From SAR202 cluster bacterium (lineage in GTDB: Bacteria > Chloroflexota > Dehalococcoidia > Lucifugimonadales > UBA2962): DNA of 64,000 nucleotides. The notes under the pieces were generated by a model. The model saw only the letters and a program-made list of their open reading frames with translations, was not told the origin of the DNA and ran no database searches. Below are positions 10,201 through 18,481 of the stretch, piece after piece. Position 1 is the stretch's first letter, and each line of letters opens with the position of its first letter. The DNA lies in assembly GCA_009392275.1 (NCBI GenBank), contig VFGV01000004.1:64290-128289 (forward strand). Direction: 5' to 3'. A program made the position numbers and the translations under genes.

Positions 10201-10452
10201 CTGCGTACCCGCAGGACAAGATTGGTTAAAGGTGATCCTTAACCGATTTGATACCGAAGTATTCAAATCAGCATCTGATACCTCTAATATAAGCGATCCA
10301 TCCTGACGCACCCAAGACAAATCTGTCGTTGATGTCGCCGTGGACGGAAAGCGAATTGTGCCTGTAGCACCAAACATTGGCACCACGTAAAGCAGCGTCA
10401 ACAGCGCCACCACAGCGCCGAAGAGAATCGCTAGTCTTTGTTTGCTTTTCAC
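7270..10452 (-). CDS. Large secreted S-layer-like surface protein
   Basis: No family can be named with certainty. The 1060-residue product starts with a signal peptide (KSKQR, hydrophobic core, cleavage near residue 29). It is then very rich in Thr, Ser, Asp and Val, with Ig-like beta-domain character (repeated DADLN, TSDAET, DSAGN and KDVAGNK elements). The last 200 residues are an internal duplication: each copy has GWN, then a YDxxxxKW block, then a YWV block. The gene has a GTG start after AAGGGGG, a consensus promoter, a long hairpin-rich leader and a 15-bp terminator. By eye its G+C and codon use are richer than its neighbours'. This is what one expects of a very highly expressed envelope protein such as an S-layer subunit; that role is inferred. 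Confidence 0.75.
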   Translation of the reverse strand: MKSKQRLAILFGAVVALLTLLYVVPMFGATGTIRFPSTATSTTDLSWVRQDGSLILEVSDADLNTSVSNRLRITFNQSCPAGTQFNLSTSGSSSSTMAAITTTGNDKTVTQAPIIDSDGNGVIDSTDFGLTSTDALKIVGADAGTGFITMQCSSLIAVSHLVDLNYSSGDTDKTAADGSTTGDVYVTSDAETVATTVRLEETTKTSGKFQGTLLLTSTSSTSSPICNTSTGCTSSDNRTQQFGQALTSTFGSKDLDGTANTYTTLTGLVPEGSIESGAYAIGSLKVNTADTVVFKFDDATATGTASPVSKSITVETTAPSFANPAPAHNTNTRDNMPGLTISLTDSQSLVKKTAMKILIAIDTTDTPDGAIDDSVLVTVATADYTAITDGYTLSQNMSTIDGAEQNEDHIIYWWVVSEDNAGNVVVSDAEPTVPVTGVADACTASTFNTEHADAAADSINSITVTTSANVYGCQGYKITVDRTIPDLTAAVVGPWWDTTKTTTDKTESTVTKTKSTSLKLQFDGALDTTTVDATDFTVAGGTVTAAEVFSGDSDAVFLTLETALEPDAKPKVSLVGEVKDSAGNAASADSITAATDSVAPALTLSVSTTATPDSTSTGGSTRPVTNDKATVALTSNEKGTDITISVVRFGSWDGTTATKPTIYSVNNASTETSVSYTGGPTVWSATADMTGDGLYNVRAAARDLNSTSNYGAAGTTSTAGVDITAATVVMFELDTGIPAPTILPSTAAGTDDPNTIISVNFADEGKEYGLTSAGVWSNDASTVSTDLDTHGTVTLEHIKHTPPSGVQTDITTAFSTADNIRFLFKASGLAIGVHKIDVKAKDVAGNKVTFTQHTFTVSQRADTEIPLTPGWNMISLPADPSDTSVDSVIGTAPVTTVMAYDPTTAAKWLIASRDTVNDTFSGTLTDMVSGHAYWVLTDTFQSIKTYIPRSGVSSDDATPSIPATISLVKGWNLVPVLDLTGSLTYATGQDLKAYFCGSVACGNAASTTKVTTVYWYDTLNSKWVKLDLTNTDADYNDDTQHVRIGRSYWVYASDSGIITP

Positions 10453-10661
10453 TGCCTACCCCCTTAGTAGTTCTTAATTAAAAGTTCCGAATTTTTTCGC
10501 TTGTATATCTTATTTCTTATTTATATTTAAGATATACACACTAAAGTCTTAAATAGTATTTGGGACAGCAATAAATGCGTCCCGGAATCTTTATCTTCCA
10601 TTCCTCGTACTGTTTAATTTGCCCGTTTTCGCCGTTAATTCGGCTTTTACGAGGCATTTAG
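10453..10661 (-). promoter_or_regulatory. Structured 5' leader of the S-layer-like gene
   Basis: About 210 nt of untranslated leader lie between the predicted transcription start and the GTG start. Reading the minus strand, it holds a stem CCTCGT/ACGAGG (10649-10654 with 10603-10608) enclosing a GCCG/CGGC hairpin (10641-10644, 10631-10634). It also holds GGAAT/ATTCC (10600-10604 with 10584-10588, sharing two bases with the first stem), GGGAC/GTCCC (10579-10583 with 10562-10566) and an 11-bp hairpin TGTATATCTTA/TAAGATATACA (10538-10528 with 10512-10502). Shared bases mean some stems are alternatives. It ends in a strong AAGGGGG ribosome-binding site. It could stabilise the mRNA or be a cis-regulatory RNA; I match it to no known riboswitch. 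Confidence 0.5.
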
Positions 10662-10668
10662 ACATTAA

Positions 10669-10697
10669 ATTTAACCTACGTTCAAGCTTAATGTCAA
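10669..10697 (-). promoter_or_regulatory. Consensus sigma-70-type promoter of the S-layer-like gene
   Basis: On the minus strand a perfect -35 box TTGACA (10697-10692) is followed by a 17-base spacer and a -10 box TTAAAT (10674-10669). The start would fall near 10661, leaving a leader of about 210 nt. The remaining gap up to rho (10698-10913) shows no gene and no clear terminator for rho. Confidence 0.65.
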
Positions 10698-10913
10698 GGC
10701 CTGTAACGCAATCTTTATAATCTATTTTTTTCCTCTTAAAGTTTGATGGATTCAAAAAGATCTGCAATAAGTTTACTATTAATCTTTTTATTTACAACCC
10801 ATTTTTTATACTTTTCTTAAATTTTTACCAATACTGGGCAAAATCACTCTAATAAATAATGCCTTGGCTCAAATTTTTGCCGTAATGGCTATGTAAATTA
10901 TTCCTTATAACTA

Positions 10914-12191
10914 TTATTTTACTAATTCTCGACCAAGATTTGTTAAAAATTCTTTATTATCTTTTGATTTATATAACCGAGAAAACAGATTTTCAATTAC
11001 CTCATGAGAGCTACCTTCAGATGTTGCATTGGCCATACTAAGCATTCTTCTTAGTAACCAAACCTGCTTCAAGGTTTCCTCATTCATTAACAATTCCTCT
11101 CGCCTGGTTCCGCTTTTATGTATATCTATAGAAGGAAACATTCTGCGCTCTGCCAATCTTCTGTCCAAATGAACCTCCATATTACCAGTGCCCTTAAATT
11201 CCTCATAAATCACATCATCCATTCGGCTTCCAGTCTCCACCAGACAGGCTGCTAAAATTGTCAAGCTTCCACCCTCTTCCATATTACGTGCAGCACCAAA
11301 GAACTTTTTAGGCGGATAAAGTGCAATCGGGTCTATTCCTCCAGAAAGAGTTCTACCGCTTGTAGGAACGGCAAGATTGTATGCCCGAGTTAATCGAGTT
11401 AGAGAGTCCAATAGAATCACAACATCTTTACCAGCCTCCACTAACCTTTTTGACCTGGCTAACACTAGTTCAGCCACCCTGGTATGATCTTCAACTGGCT
11501 CATCAAAAGTAGAGCTGAATACTTCACCGTTTACTGACCTTCGCATATCTGTTACTTCTTCAGGCCGCTCTCCAATTAACGCTACCATCAGATGAATATC
11601 GGGCGAGTTAGCAGTTATTCCAGCTGCTATATCTTTAAGCAATGTTGTTTTACCTGCCTTTGGAGGTGACACGATCATGCCTCTTTGGCCCTTACCTACA
11701 GGTGCCAACATATCTATCAGCCTAGAAGATATTTTTTTGCTTTGAGTTTGAAGTATAATTTGCTCTAAAGGATGGACAGGAGTTAATTTCTCAAATTGCG
11801 GGCGTGCCCTTGAGGCATCCGGCTCCAACCCATTAACTTCCTCTACGCGGGTTAAGCCAAAATAACGCTCACCCTGTTTTGGAGGCCTTACTTGCCCACT
11901 CACCTCATCGCCAGTTCTTAAACTAAATCGTCGTATCTGAGACTGAGAAACATAGACATCGTTTGCGCCCTGCTGTCCGCCTACCTGCCGCAAGAAACCA
12001 TAACCATCATTCAAAACAGATAGGATTCCATCTGCTGTGATATTAAAGTCATCTCTCTCACTGAATTTATTCAAGACTTTGTAAAGTAATTCATTGCGCC
12101 TGCCGGATAGACCGTTTTCTGGCATTCCAACTTCTATAGCCATCTTTTTTACATCATCTTCTGTTAATTGTTGTATCTCTGTTAAATTCAT
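10914..12191 (-). CDS. rho: Transcription termination factor Rho
   Basis: Hexameric RNA-dependent ATPase/translocase that releases RNA polymerase. The 425-residue product has the N-terminal Rho domain (SAP-like helix bundle), and an RNA-binding cold-shock fold with GYGFLR and a [17 protein letters not shown] segment. The RecA-like motor carries Walker [11 protein letters not shown], Walker [16 protein letters not shown] and the Q/R-loop GGIDP. Length is normal and all motifs are intact. The gap to the upstream transaldolase gene contains an inverted repeat in the rho leader (12251-12299). Rho is commonly autoregulated, but no specific site is provable here. Confidence 0.96.
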   Translation of the reverse strand: MNLTEIQQLTEDDVKKMAIEVGMPENGLSGRRNELLYKVLNKFSERDDFNITADGILSVLNDGYGFLRQVGGQQGANDVYVSQSQIRRFSLRTGDEVSGQVRPPKQGERYFGLTRVEEVNGLEPDASRARPQFEKLTPVHPLEQIILQTQSKKISSRLIDMLAPVGKGQRGMIVSPPKAGKTTLLKDIAAGITANSPDIHLMVALIGERPEEVTDMRRSVNGEVFSSTFDEPVEDHTRVAELVLARSKRLVEAGKDVVILLDSLTRLTRAYNLAVPTSGRTLSGGIDPIALYPPKKFFGAARNMEEGGSLTILAACLVETGSRMDDVIYEEFKGTGNMEVHLDRRLAERRMFPSIDIHKSGTRREELLMNEETLKQVWLLRRMLSMANATSEGSSHEVIENLFSRLYKSKDNKEFLTNLGRELVK

Positions 12192-12250
12192 AATCTAATG
12201 ATCCAAATATTGCCTGTGTTGTTTTAATAGCGAATAAAATTTTTAATGAA

Positions 12251-12299
12251 TATGAATCAATCTATTTCTTGTTTAAAAAGCCTCAGCATTTGATTCATA
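12251..12299 (-). promoter_or_regulatory. 10-bp inverted repeat in the rho leader
   Basis: TATGAATCAA (12251-12260) and its exact reverse complement (12290-12299) flank a 29-base spacer, between the transaldolase stop and the rho start. Transcribed from the minus strand it could fold into a hairpin upstream of rho, either ending the upstream transcript or acting in rho autoregulation. It lacks a GC-rich stem, so an intrinsic terminator is doubtful. Confidence 0.35.
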
Positions 12300-12342
12300 A
12301 GTTGTTAAAAGGTTATAGATTTAGAAGTGTAATGTGGTTTAT

Positions 12343-13002
12343 TTACGACTTCGACGCATACTCCCAATCTTTCGTAAAGCTTTCCAAACCTGCATCAGTT
12401 AAAGGGTGCTCCATCATCGAACATAAAACTTTGTAAGGTATCGTCGCTATATGAGCTCCAGCTTTAGCTGCCATAATGCAATGCAGCGGACTTCGAACAC
12501 TTGCTGCAAGTACTTCAGTTTTTATTTGATGTATTTTAAAAACTTCCACAATATCTCTGATAAGGTCCATTCCATCATGCCCTTTGTCATCTAAGCGTCC
12601 AATAAATGGACTAATATAACTCGAACCTGCTTGTGACCCAAGTACTGCTTGATTTAAAGAAAAACAAAGAGTTTGATTTATTTTTACCCCTTCTTTAGAT
12701 AAGGCATGCATCGCCTCAAGGCCTGCAATTGTACTCGGTAACTTCACTACAACATTAGGGTGCCACTGTGAAATACCTAAACCCTCTTCAATCATCCCTT
12801 CGGCATCAAGGCTCACTACTTCAACTGAAATTGGGCCATCAACAATGTCCGTTATCTGCAGAATTGCTTCTCTATAGTTTGCCGCAGTGCCAATACCTTC
12901 TTTTGCAGCAAGAGAAGGGTTTGTTGTTACACCGCTTACCACTCCCATTCGAGCAGCCTGTCTTATTTCATCTACATTGGCAGTATCAAGAAATATTCTC
13001 AA
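12343..13002 (-). CDS. tal: Transaldolase, short TalC/fructose-6-phosphate aldolase-type
   Basis: Small decameric-type transaldolase that moves a dihydroxyacetone unit between sugar phosphates in the non-oxidative pentose phosphate pathway. The 219-residue length places it in the short MipB/TalC group. Visible motifs are MRIFLDTAN at the N terminus, GVTTNPSL, and VVKLPST containing the Schiff-base lysine. The later segments GRLDD and AASVRSP are also typical. Sequence alone cannot fully separate transaldolase from fructose-6-phosphate aldolase; transaldolase is more likely in a free-living bacterium. It sits downstream of pyrG on the same strand with a 59-base gap. Confidence 0.9.
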   Translation of the reverse strand: MRIFLDTANVDEIRQAARMGVVSGVTTNPSLAAKEGIGTAANYREAILQITDIVDGPISVEVVSLDAEGMIEEGLGISQWHPNVVVKLPSTIAGLEAMHALSKEGVKINQTLCFSLNQAVLGSQAGSSYISPFIGRLDDKGHDGMDLIRDIVEVFKIHQIKTEVLAASVRSPLHCIMAAKAGAHIATIPYKVLCSMMEHPLTDAGLESFTKDWEYASKS

Positions 13003-13061
13003 CGGTGCACCTCAAAACATTAGCACAATTATGTTTAGCAGTAAACATTATAATCAGTTCG

Positions 13062-14771
13062 TTATCCCGAATTTTGCATTTCAGTAGGCGCATCCGAAGA
13101 TGAATCGCCAATACGACTTACTTCAGTCTTGTCATTTTTATCAAGAAGCATGGAATGCTGTCCACCTTCTCTCAGGGTGTTTTTAGCCGAATTCACAAAC
13201 TCTGTAAATAATGGGTGTGGCCTGTTTGGCCTAGACAGGAATTCAGGATGAAATTGAACGCCAAGCATAAACTCGTGATGTTTAAATTCCATTATCTCGA
13301 CTAGATTGCCGTCAGGAGAGACTCCTGTCGCTTCAAATCCAACCATTGCAAAACTATCGAGGTACTTATTGTTAACCTCAAACCTATGTCTGTGTCTCTC
13401 ATATACTAAATCTGCTCCATAAGCCTTTTTAGCCCGAGATCCGTTAATCAGCTTGCACGGGTAAACACCCAACCGCATTGTACCGCCTGTGTCTACTAGG
13501 CCTTCTTGGTCACTCATTAAATATATAACAGGATCCATTGTGTGCGGCTCGAATTCAGATGAATTTGCATCATTCAACTGAAGCATCGATCTCGCTCCCT
13601 CTATCACCATTACCTGCATACCTAAACACAACCCAAGATATGGTATACCCATTTCTCTACAATATTGGACCGTCTTAACCATTCCCTCTATGCCCCTTGG
13701 TCCAAATCCGCCAGGCACGACAATCCCATTCACTGAATCAAGATAATGTTCAGGTCCATTTTTCTCGATATCTTCACTTGCCACCCAAGAAATTTCTACA
13801 GCTAAATTCTGATGAACACCTGCATGTATTAGGGCTTCCTTTACCGAAAGATATGAATCTTCCAGTTCCATGTACTTACCTACAATTGCAATTTTAGTTT
13901 GCTTATTTATTCCTTGGATAGATGAAACCATCTCCCGCCAATTATCCATATCATTAACGGCTGATGGTAATGCTAGACAATCTACTATTAAATCTCCTAA
14001 GCCCTGTTCTTCTAATATCAGTGGCACCTCGTAAACAGATTCCACATTTGGCAATGAAATCACTCCATCTTTAGAAACATCACAATGAACCGATATTTTT
14101 GATTTAATATCTTCTTCCACTGGATGATCACTTCTACACACGATAGCATCAGGCTGAATTCCGATACTCCGTAATTCACGAACACTGTGTTGTGTTGGCT
14201 TCGTTTTTATCTCTCCGGTTGAAGCGATATGAGGCAATAATGTCACATGAATATACATAACATTATCGCGACCCACTTCGTTTCTCATTTGCCGTATCGC
14301 TTCTAAAAATGGCAGGCCTTCAATATCGCCTACAGTGCCGCCTACTTCAACAACCACAACATCTGCACTACTTTCTTCAGACAAAGTTGAAATTTTTTCT
14401 TTAATAGCATCAGTTACGTGCGGTATTGTTTGTATAGTGCCTCCCAAATACTCACCTCCACGTTCTTTTGATATAACCTCACTATATATTTGCCCAGCTG
14501 TAACGTTTGAAGATTTAGTCAAATCCATATCAATAAAGCGTTCGTAATGGCCCAAATCTAAATCAGTTTCAGATCCATCTTTGGTAACGTAAACCTCTCC
14601 ATGCTGATATGGCGACATTGTTCCAGGGTCCACGTTTAGATAGGGATCTAGTTTAAGAACAGTTACAGTTAAATTACGACTTTTAAGCAGTCTGCCGATA
14701 GATGCAACATTGATGCCCTTGCCAACAGAGCTTACTACTCCACCTGTAACAAATATAAACTTAGTCATCAA
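13062..14771 (-). CDS. pyrG: CTP synthase
   Basis: Converts UTP to CTP using ATP and glutamine. The 569-residue protein has the N-terminal synthetase domain (FVTGGVVSSVGKG at residue 7, then DPYLNVDPGTMSP). The C-terminal class I glutamine amidotransferase domain has the PGGFG oxyanion strand, nucleophile Cys in GLCLGMQ and catalytic His-Glu in HPEF. A C-terminal tail of about 35 residues beyond the amidotransferase fold is polar and probably disordered. The gene has its own promoter about 220 bases upstream with an unusually long leader. Confidence 0.96.
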   Translation of the reverse strand: MMTKFIFVTGGVVSSVGKGINVASIGRLLKSRNLTVTVLKLDPYLNVDPGTMSPYQHGEVYVTKDGSETDLDLGHYERFIDMDLTKSSNVTAGQIYSEVISKERGGEYLGGTIQTIPHVTDAIKEKISTLSEESSADVVVVEVGGTVGDIEGLPFLEAIRQMRNEVGRDNVMYIHVTLLPHIASTGEIKTKPTQHSVRELRSIGIQPDAIVCRSDHPVEEDIKSKISVHCDVSKDGVISLPNVESVYEVPLILEEQGLGDLIVDCLALPSAVNDMDNWREMVSSIQGINKQTKIAIVGKYMELEDSYLSVKEALIHAGVHQNLAVEISWVASEDIEKNGPEHYLDSVNGIVVPGGFGPRGIEGMVKTVQYCREMGIPYLGLCLGMQVMVIEGARSMLQLNDANSSEFEPHTMDPVIYLMSDQEGLVDTGGTMRLGVYPCKLINGSRAKKAYGADLVYERHRHRFEVNNKYLDSFAMVGFEATGVSPDGNLVEIMEFKHHEFMLGVQFHPEFLSRPNRPHPLFTEFVNSAKNTLREGGQHSMLLDKNDKTEVSRIGDSSSDAPTEMQNSG

Positions 14772-14990
14772 ACTTTACTAGATCCACTTGTATATGCAAT
14801 TAATCCACCTTTAATCCACTTGGAATATTATTTTTCTAAGTATTATTGAATCGCACAAAAAAATCTGATTCCACGAATAATAACGGACGCTTGATATGGA
14901 AATATATCGTAGTGACGGTAGGATGAGAGTGCTTCCGGAGTAAGTGCATAGCACCTGTAAACTCAAATCTATCACGCATATATCTCATGA
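14772..14990 (-). promoter_or_regulatory. Long, potentially structured leader of pyrG
   Basis: The 330-base gap between sucD and pyrG contains no gene. Downstream of the predicted promoter, the minus-strand transcript could form a rod. GAGATATAT near the 5' end pairs with ATATATTTC (one wobble), GTGA pairs with TCAC further in, and GTGCT pairs with AGCAC near the tip, all within about 100 nt (roughly 14895-14990). A T7 run follows around 14858-14864. This may be an attenuation-type leader or a small independent RNA. It matches no RNA family that I can recognise with confidence. Confidence 0.35.
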
Positions 14991-14996
14991 AACCCT

Positions 14997-15026
14997 AGTA
15001 TAGGCCTCAGAAAAAACTATTGTCAA
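14997..15026 (-). promoter_or_regulatory. Consensus-like promoter upstream of pyrG
   Basis: On the minus strand a perfect TTGACA (15026-15021) is separated by 18 bases from TATACT (15002-14997), five of six matches to the -10 consensus. Transcription would start near 14990 and run about 220 nt before the pyrG start codon. The remaining bases up to the sucD stop (15027-15101) show no terminator. Confidence 0.6.
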
Positions 15027-15101
15027 CGCGTAAAACTTATAGATCTAGTAATCAACAAACGTCAGCAATTAAATTAGATTGTTTTTGCCTTATAATACCA
15101 A

Positions 15102-15983
15102 TTAATTCTTTTCTAGGGCCTGCTTGGTAGTAGAACCTATATCGGCAGGACTGGGAACGATAAAAGCTCCTGCCTGCTCCAACGATTTAACTTTTGAGGA
15201 GGCGAGCGCTGCTGTGCCAGTTATAATTGCCCCAGCATGCCCCATTCGTCTGCCCGGAGGGGCAGTTTGCCCTACAATTAGCGATATTACCGGCTTTGAA
15301 ACTTCAGACTTGATAAACTCAGCTGCCTCTTGCTCTTTTGTACCACCAATTTCTCCGATCATCACTATTGCATCAGTAAAATCATCTTTTTCAAACAAAT
15401 TGAGCACATCAACAAAATCAGATCCGCTTACAGGGTCTCCTCCAATGCCAACGCAAGTAGACTGGCCAATACCCAAGGGAGTTAGCTGTCCCACTGCTTC
15501 ATATGTCAACGTACCACTTCTTGAAACAACACCTACCCTGCCGGGTGCGTAAACATGACCAGGCATAATTCCTGCTTTAACATTATCAACAGGGGAAATT
15601 ATCCCCGGACAATTGGGGCCAATCAATTTGGCTCCAGACCTCTTAACATAATCGCATACCTTTATTGAGTCTGAAACAGGTAACCCCTCCGTAATACAGA
15701 TGACAGTTTCAATTCCTGAATCAACCGCCTCTATAATTGCTTCTCCAGCAAAAGCAGGTGGCACAAAAATTAAAGACGTATTTGCCTTTGTATCTAAAAC
15801 TGCGTGCTTAACCGTATCGTAGACTGGCACTTTATCGGCAAATAACTGCCCACCTTTACCAGGTGTCACGCCAGCAACCACATTGGTTCCATACTCGATG
15901 CACCTGCTGGTATGATAACTCCCCTCTCTACCCGTTATGCCTTGAACTAATAATCTTGTTTCTTTTCCTACAAAAATACTCAT
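15102..15983 (-). CDS. sucD: Succinyl-CoA synthetase (ADP/GDP-forming), alpha subunit
   Basis: CoA-binding subunit of the TCA-cycle ligase that interconverts succinyl-CoA and succinate with substrate-level phosphorylation. The 293-residue protein has the N-terminal CoA-binding fold ([12 protein letters not shown]), the conserved IGPNCPG, and the active-site phosphohistidine in GHAGAIITG. Length is typical. It lies 10 bases after sucC on the same strand, so the two form an operon, and the C-terminal residues are intact. Its presence supports an oxidative or at least partial TCA cycle. Confidence 0.96.
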   Translation of the reverse strand: MSIFVGKETRLLVQGITGREGSYHTSRCIEYGTNVVAGVTPGKGGQLFADKVPVYDTVKHAVLDTKANTSLIFVPPAFAGEAIIEAVDSGIETVICITEGLPVSDSIKVCDYVKRSGAKLIGPNCPGIISPVDNVKAGIMPGHVYAPGRVGVVSRSGTLTYEAVGQLTPLGIGQSTCVGIGGDPVSGSDFVDVLNLFEKDDFTDAIVMIGEIGGTKEQEAAEFIKSEVSKPVISLIVGQTAPPGRRMGHAGAIITGTAALASSKVKSLEQAGAFIVPSPADIGSTTKQALEKN

Positions 15984-15993
15984 TGTTTAAAAC

Positions 15994-17151
15994 TCAAGAT
16001 AGGGATTTTATAGTTTTAGTTGCTTCAGTAAAATCATTCACTAAATATACCCCTATATTTGCTTCCTTTAAAATTTTTCTACCCTCTTCTGCATTTGTGC
16101 CCAACATTCTAACTACAATTGGCGGTACAGGAGTTTTGCTTGCTTTAGCTGCAGCTACTATCCCTTCTGCAACCACATCACACCGTAAGATCCCTCCAAA
16201 TATATTCACAAAGACCTTTTTCACTCCTGGATCAGACAAAAGTATTTCAACTGCTTTATGCACTTTATCAACATCTGCACCACCACCCACGTCTAAAAAG
16301 TTTGCCGGTGTAGCACCAGCCGCCATAGTTACATCCATGGTGGCCATTGCTAAACCAGCTCCATTAACTAAGCATCCAACATCACCATCTAGTTTCACAT
16401 AACTTAAACCACTAGTTCTGGCCAATTTTTCTATTTGAGGCTCCTGTCGCGAATCATATTGTAGGGATTCATCCGTTTGTCTAAACAAGGCATCCTCATC
16501 AATACTCGCTTTGGCATCTATGGCCAGTAATTCGCCTTGAGAAGTAATAGCTAAAGGATTAATTTCTATAAGTGAACAATCCGTTTGTATAAAAGCTTCA
16601 TATGTATTTAATAGAAGCTTAATAAATTGGCTATGTAGTTTTTTATCTATGCCCAGCCCCGTGGCCAAATCTCTGGCTTGGTAAGACATAAGTCCCACAT
16701 TAGGATCTACAACTACCCTCAAAATCTTGTCGGGTGTATCTTCAGCAACCTGTTCTATTTCCATGCCTCCAGCCTCGCTGGCCATTACGATAACTTTTCC
16801 TAATCCTCCATCAACAAGAATTGATAAATATAGTTCTTTGCTTACATTTAAGGCTTCCTCAATCAATAAGTCGTTAACCGGAACACCTTCTGGAGAGGTT
16901 TGATGAGTTACAATGTTTTTAGATAGTAATTGCCCAGCTACTTCCTCGGCCATATCAACGCTATCAACCAGTTTAACTCCTCCAGATTTCCCTCTGCCTC
17001 CAGCATGAATCTGGACCTTGACAACACACTTTCCATTAAAGTTTTGTGCACTCTGTCGAACCTCGCTTAAACTAGAAATGACTTCACTTCTAGGAACTGG
17101 TACTCCATGCTTTGATAAAAGCGCCTTTGCTTGATATTCATGTAATTTCAT
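15994..17151 (-). CDS. sucC: Succinyl-CoA synthetase, beta subunit
   Basis: Nucleotide-binding partner of SucD. The 385-residue product begins with the typical MKLHEYQAKALL ATP-grasp segment. It carries VKVQIHAGGRGKSGGV for nucleotide binding and the acidic INPLAI metal/nucleotide region. The C-terminal ligase-CoA domain has FLDVGGGAD and VNIFGGI, which shape the site shared with SucD. Length is normal. It is the first gene of the sucCD operon and sits 51 bases beyond the tRNA-Ser gene, which is on the same strand upstream. Confidence 0.96.
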   Translation of the reverse strand: MKLHEYQAKALLSKHGVPVPRSEVISSLSEVRQSAQNFNGKCVVKVQIHAGGRGKSGGVKLVDSVDMAEEVAGQLLSKNIVTHQTSPEGVPVNDLLIEEALNVSKELYLSILVDGGLGKVIVMASEAGGMEIEQVAEDTPDKILRVVVDPNVGLMSYQARDLATGLGIDKKLHSQFIKLLLNTYEAFIQTDCSLIEINPLAITSQGELLAIDAKASIDEDALFRQTDESLQYDSRQEPQIEKLARTSGLSYVKLDGDVGCLVNGAGLAMATMDVTMAAGATPANFLDVGGGADVDKVHKAVEILLSDPGVKKVFVNIFGGILRCDVVAEGIVAAAKASKTPVPPIVVRMLGTNAEEGRKILKEANIGVYLVNDFTEATKTIKSLS

Positions 17152-17202
17152 AAGTTAACTAATCACACCATTCCCCTATTTATATAAAGTTTACTGAAGC
17201 AG

Positions 17203-17289
<87 letters not shown>

Positions 17290-17315
17290 TAATTATCATG
17301 TCGGTTGTGATTCCT

Positions 17316-17343
17316 ATTGTAGTAATTCTCTGCTTGAAAGCAA
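17316..17343 (-). promoter_or_regulatory. Probable promoter of tRNA-Ser
   Basis: On the minus strand TTGCTT (17343-17338) is followed after 16 bases by TACAAT (17321-17316), which ends 26 bases before the tRNA 5' end. The -10 box is good and the -35 box weak. The fit in spacing and position makes it plausible. Confidence 0.4.
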
Positions 17344-17412
17344 ACTATAATAATCATACTGTATAAAACACGTGAATTGAAACAAAGATAAGCAATTAAA
17401 ATTCCTTATTCC

Positions 17413-17442
17413 TTGACACTCTTTTTTACCGATTGTTACACT
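17413..17442 (+). promoter_or_regulatory. Promoter of fbp
   Basis: TTGACA (17413-17418) is a perfect -35 box. It is followed after 18 bases by TACACT (17437-17442), which is preceded by TG one base upstream in the extended -10 position. The start would be near 17449, about 30 bases before the TTG codon at 17479. This argues against the longer reading frame that begins at 17413 inside the -35 box. Confidence 0.55.
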
Positions 17443-17478
17443 CCCAAATATACTTGTAATCATAAAAAGGGATTAGAT

Positions 17479-18456
17479 TTGACATCTTCATCATCACACT
17501 TAACTCTAAAAGAATTCTGTGATTCGAACTATAAAGGCTCTGAAACATATGATGGTTTAGAAACTGTACTCTATGGAATCGCCTCAGGTGCAAAAAACCT
17601 GGAAAGTCAAATCAGAAACGGCAATCTACTTGGCATGCTTGGCGCAACTGGTGACATGAACATCCAAGGCGAAATTGTTCAACAATTAGATGCAATCAGC
17701 TCGGACACATTTGTGCAAGAATTCAAAGATTCGAAGCAAGTAGCGATGGTTGGGTGTGAAGAAATTGAACACCCAGTCACATTTGGGGATAGTGACCAGC
17801 ACAAATTTATTGTTTTAATGGATCCACTAGATGGATCATCTAACATAGACGTTGCTGTGAGCATTGGATCAATATTTGGTATTTGGAAACGAGAACCTTC
17901 AACTCCTTTGAATGCTGATTTATTACTAAGGCCCGGTGCAGAACAGATTGGCGCAGTTTATGTTGTATATGGTTCATGCACAGTTTTAGTAATTGCGACA
18001 GAAGGTACGGTGAACGAATTTACAATGAATCCAAAAGACGGGGAATTCTATTTGACCTCAGCAAATTTAAAGTATCCAGATAAAACCCCATATTACAGCG
18101 TAAATGATGGCAATACCGCGAAATGGATTGACGGGATCGTAGAAGCAGTGGACCAACTAAGGGAAGGGCGTTCACAAAGATACATCGGATCTCTCGTTGC
18201 TGATTTTCACCGAAACATCATCAAGGGCGGAGTTTTTCTGTATACAGCTGATACCAAAAATACCGTTGGTCGTCTAAGATTGATGTACGAAGCCAACCCA
18301 CTAGGTTATGTTTCCGTACAAGCCGGCGGGGCTGTTTCAAACGGCATAGAAAATATCTTGGATATTAAGCCTGTCGAACTTCATCAAAGAGTGCCATTAA
18401 TTATAGGAAATAAAATGTTAGTAGAACAGATCATCGAAACTGTTAAGAAAACTTAA
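17479..18456 (+). CDS. fbp: Fructose-1,6-bisphosphatase, class I
   Basis: Hydrolyses fructose 1,6-bisphosphate to fructose 6-phosphate in gluconeogenesis. I choose the TTG at 17479, giving 325 residues. It follows AAAAGGG by about seven bases and lies just after the predicted promoter; the longer frame from 17413 would start inside the -35 box. Class I motifs are present: the GCEEIE metal site, LMDPLDGSSNIDVAVSIG (metal-binding aspartates) and the YVSVQAGGAVSNG region near the C terminus. It lies 25 bases before class I fba, the preceding enzyme in the gluconeogenic direction. Confidence 0.95.
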   Translation: MTSSSSHLTLKEFCDSNYKGSETYDGLETVLYGIASGAKNLESQIRNGNLLGMLGATGDMNIQGEIVQQLDAISSDTFVQEFKDSKQVAMVGCEEIEHPVTFGDSDQHKFIVLMDPLDGSSNIDVAVSIGSIFGIWKREPSTPLNADLLLRPGAEQIGAVYVVYGSCTVLVIATEGTVNEFTMNPKDGEFYLTSANLKYPDKTPYYSVNDGNTAKWIDGIVEAVDQLREGRSQRYIGSLVADFHRNIIKGGVFLYTADTKNTVGRLRLMYEANPLGYVSVQAGGAVSNGIENILDIKPVELHQRVPLIIGNKMLVEQIIETVKKT

Positions 18457-18481
18457 ATTTTTACTTATTCAGGAATACAAA

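Noticed and set aside
10562-10661. c-di-GMP-I riboswitch in the S-layer-like leader (GGGACGCA segment)
   Set aside because: The GCAAACC receptor, the two-hairpin order and the closing stem of that class are not present in the right arrangement.
14890-14990. Signal-recognition-particle RNA in the pyrG leader (GGAA loop, rod shape)
   Set aside because: The conserved domain IV sequence around the GGAA tetraloop and its internal loops does not match the SRP consensus.
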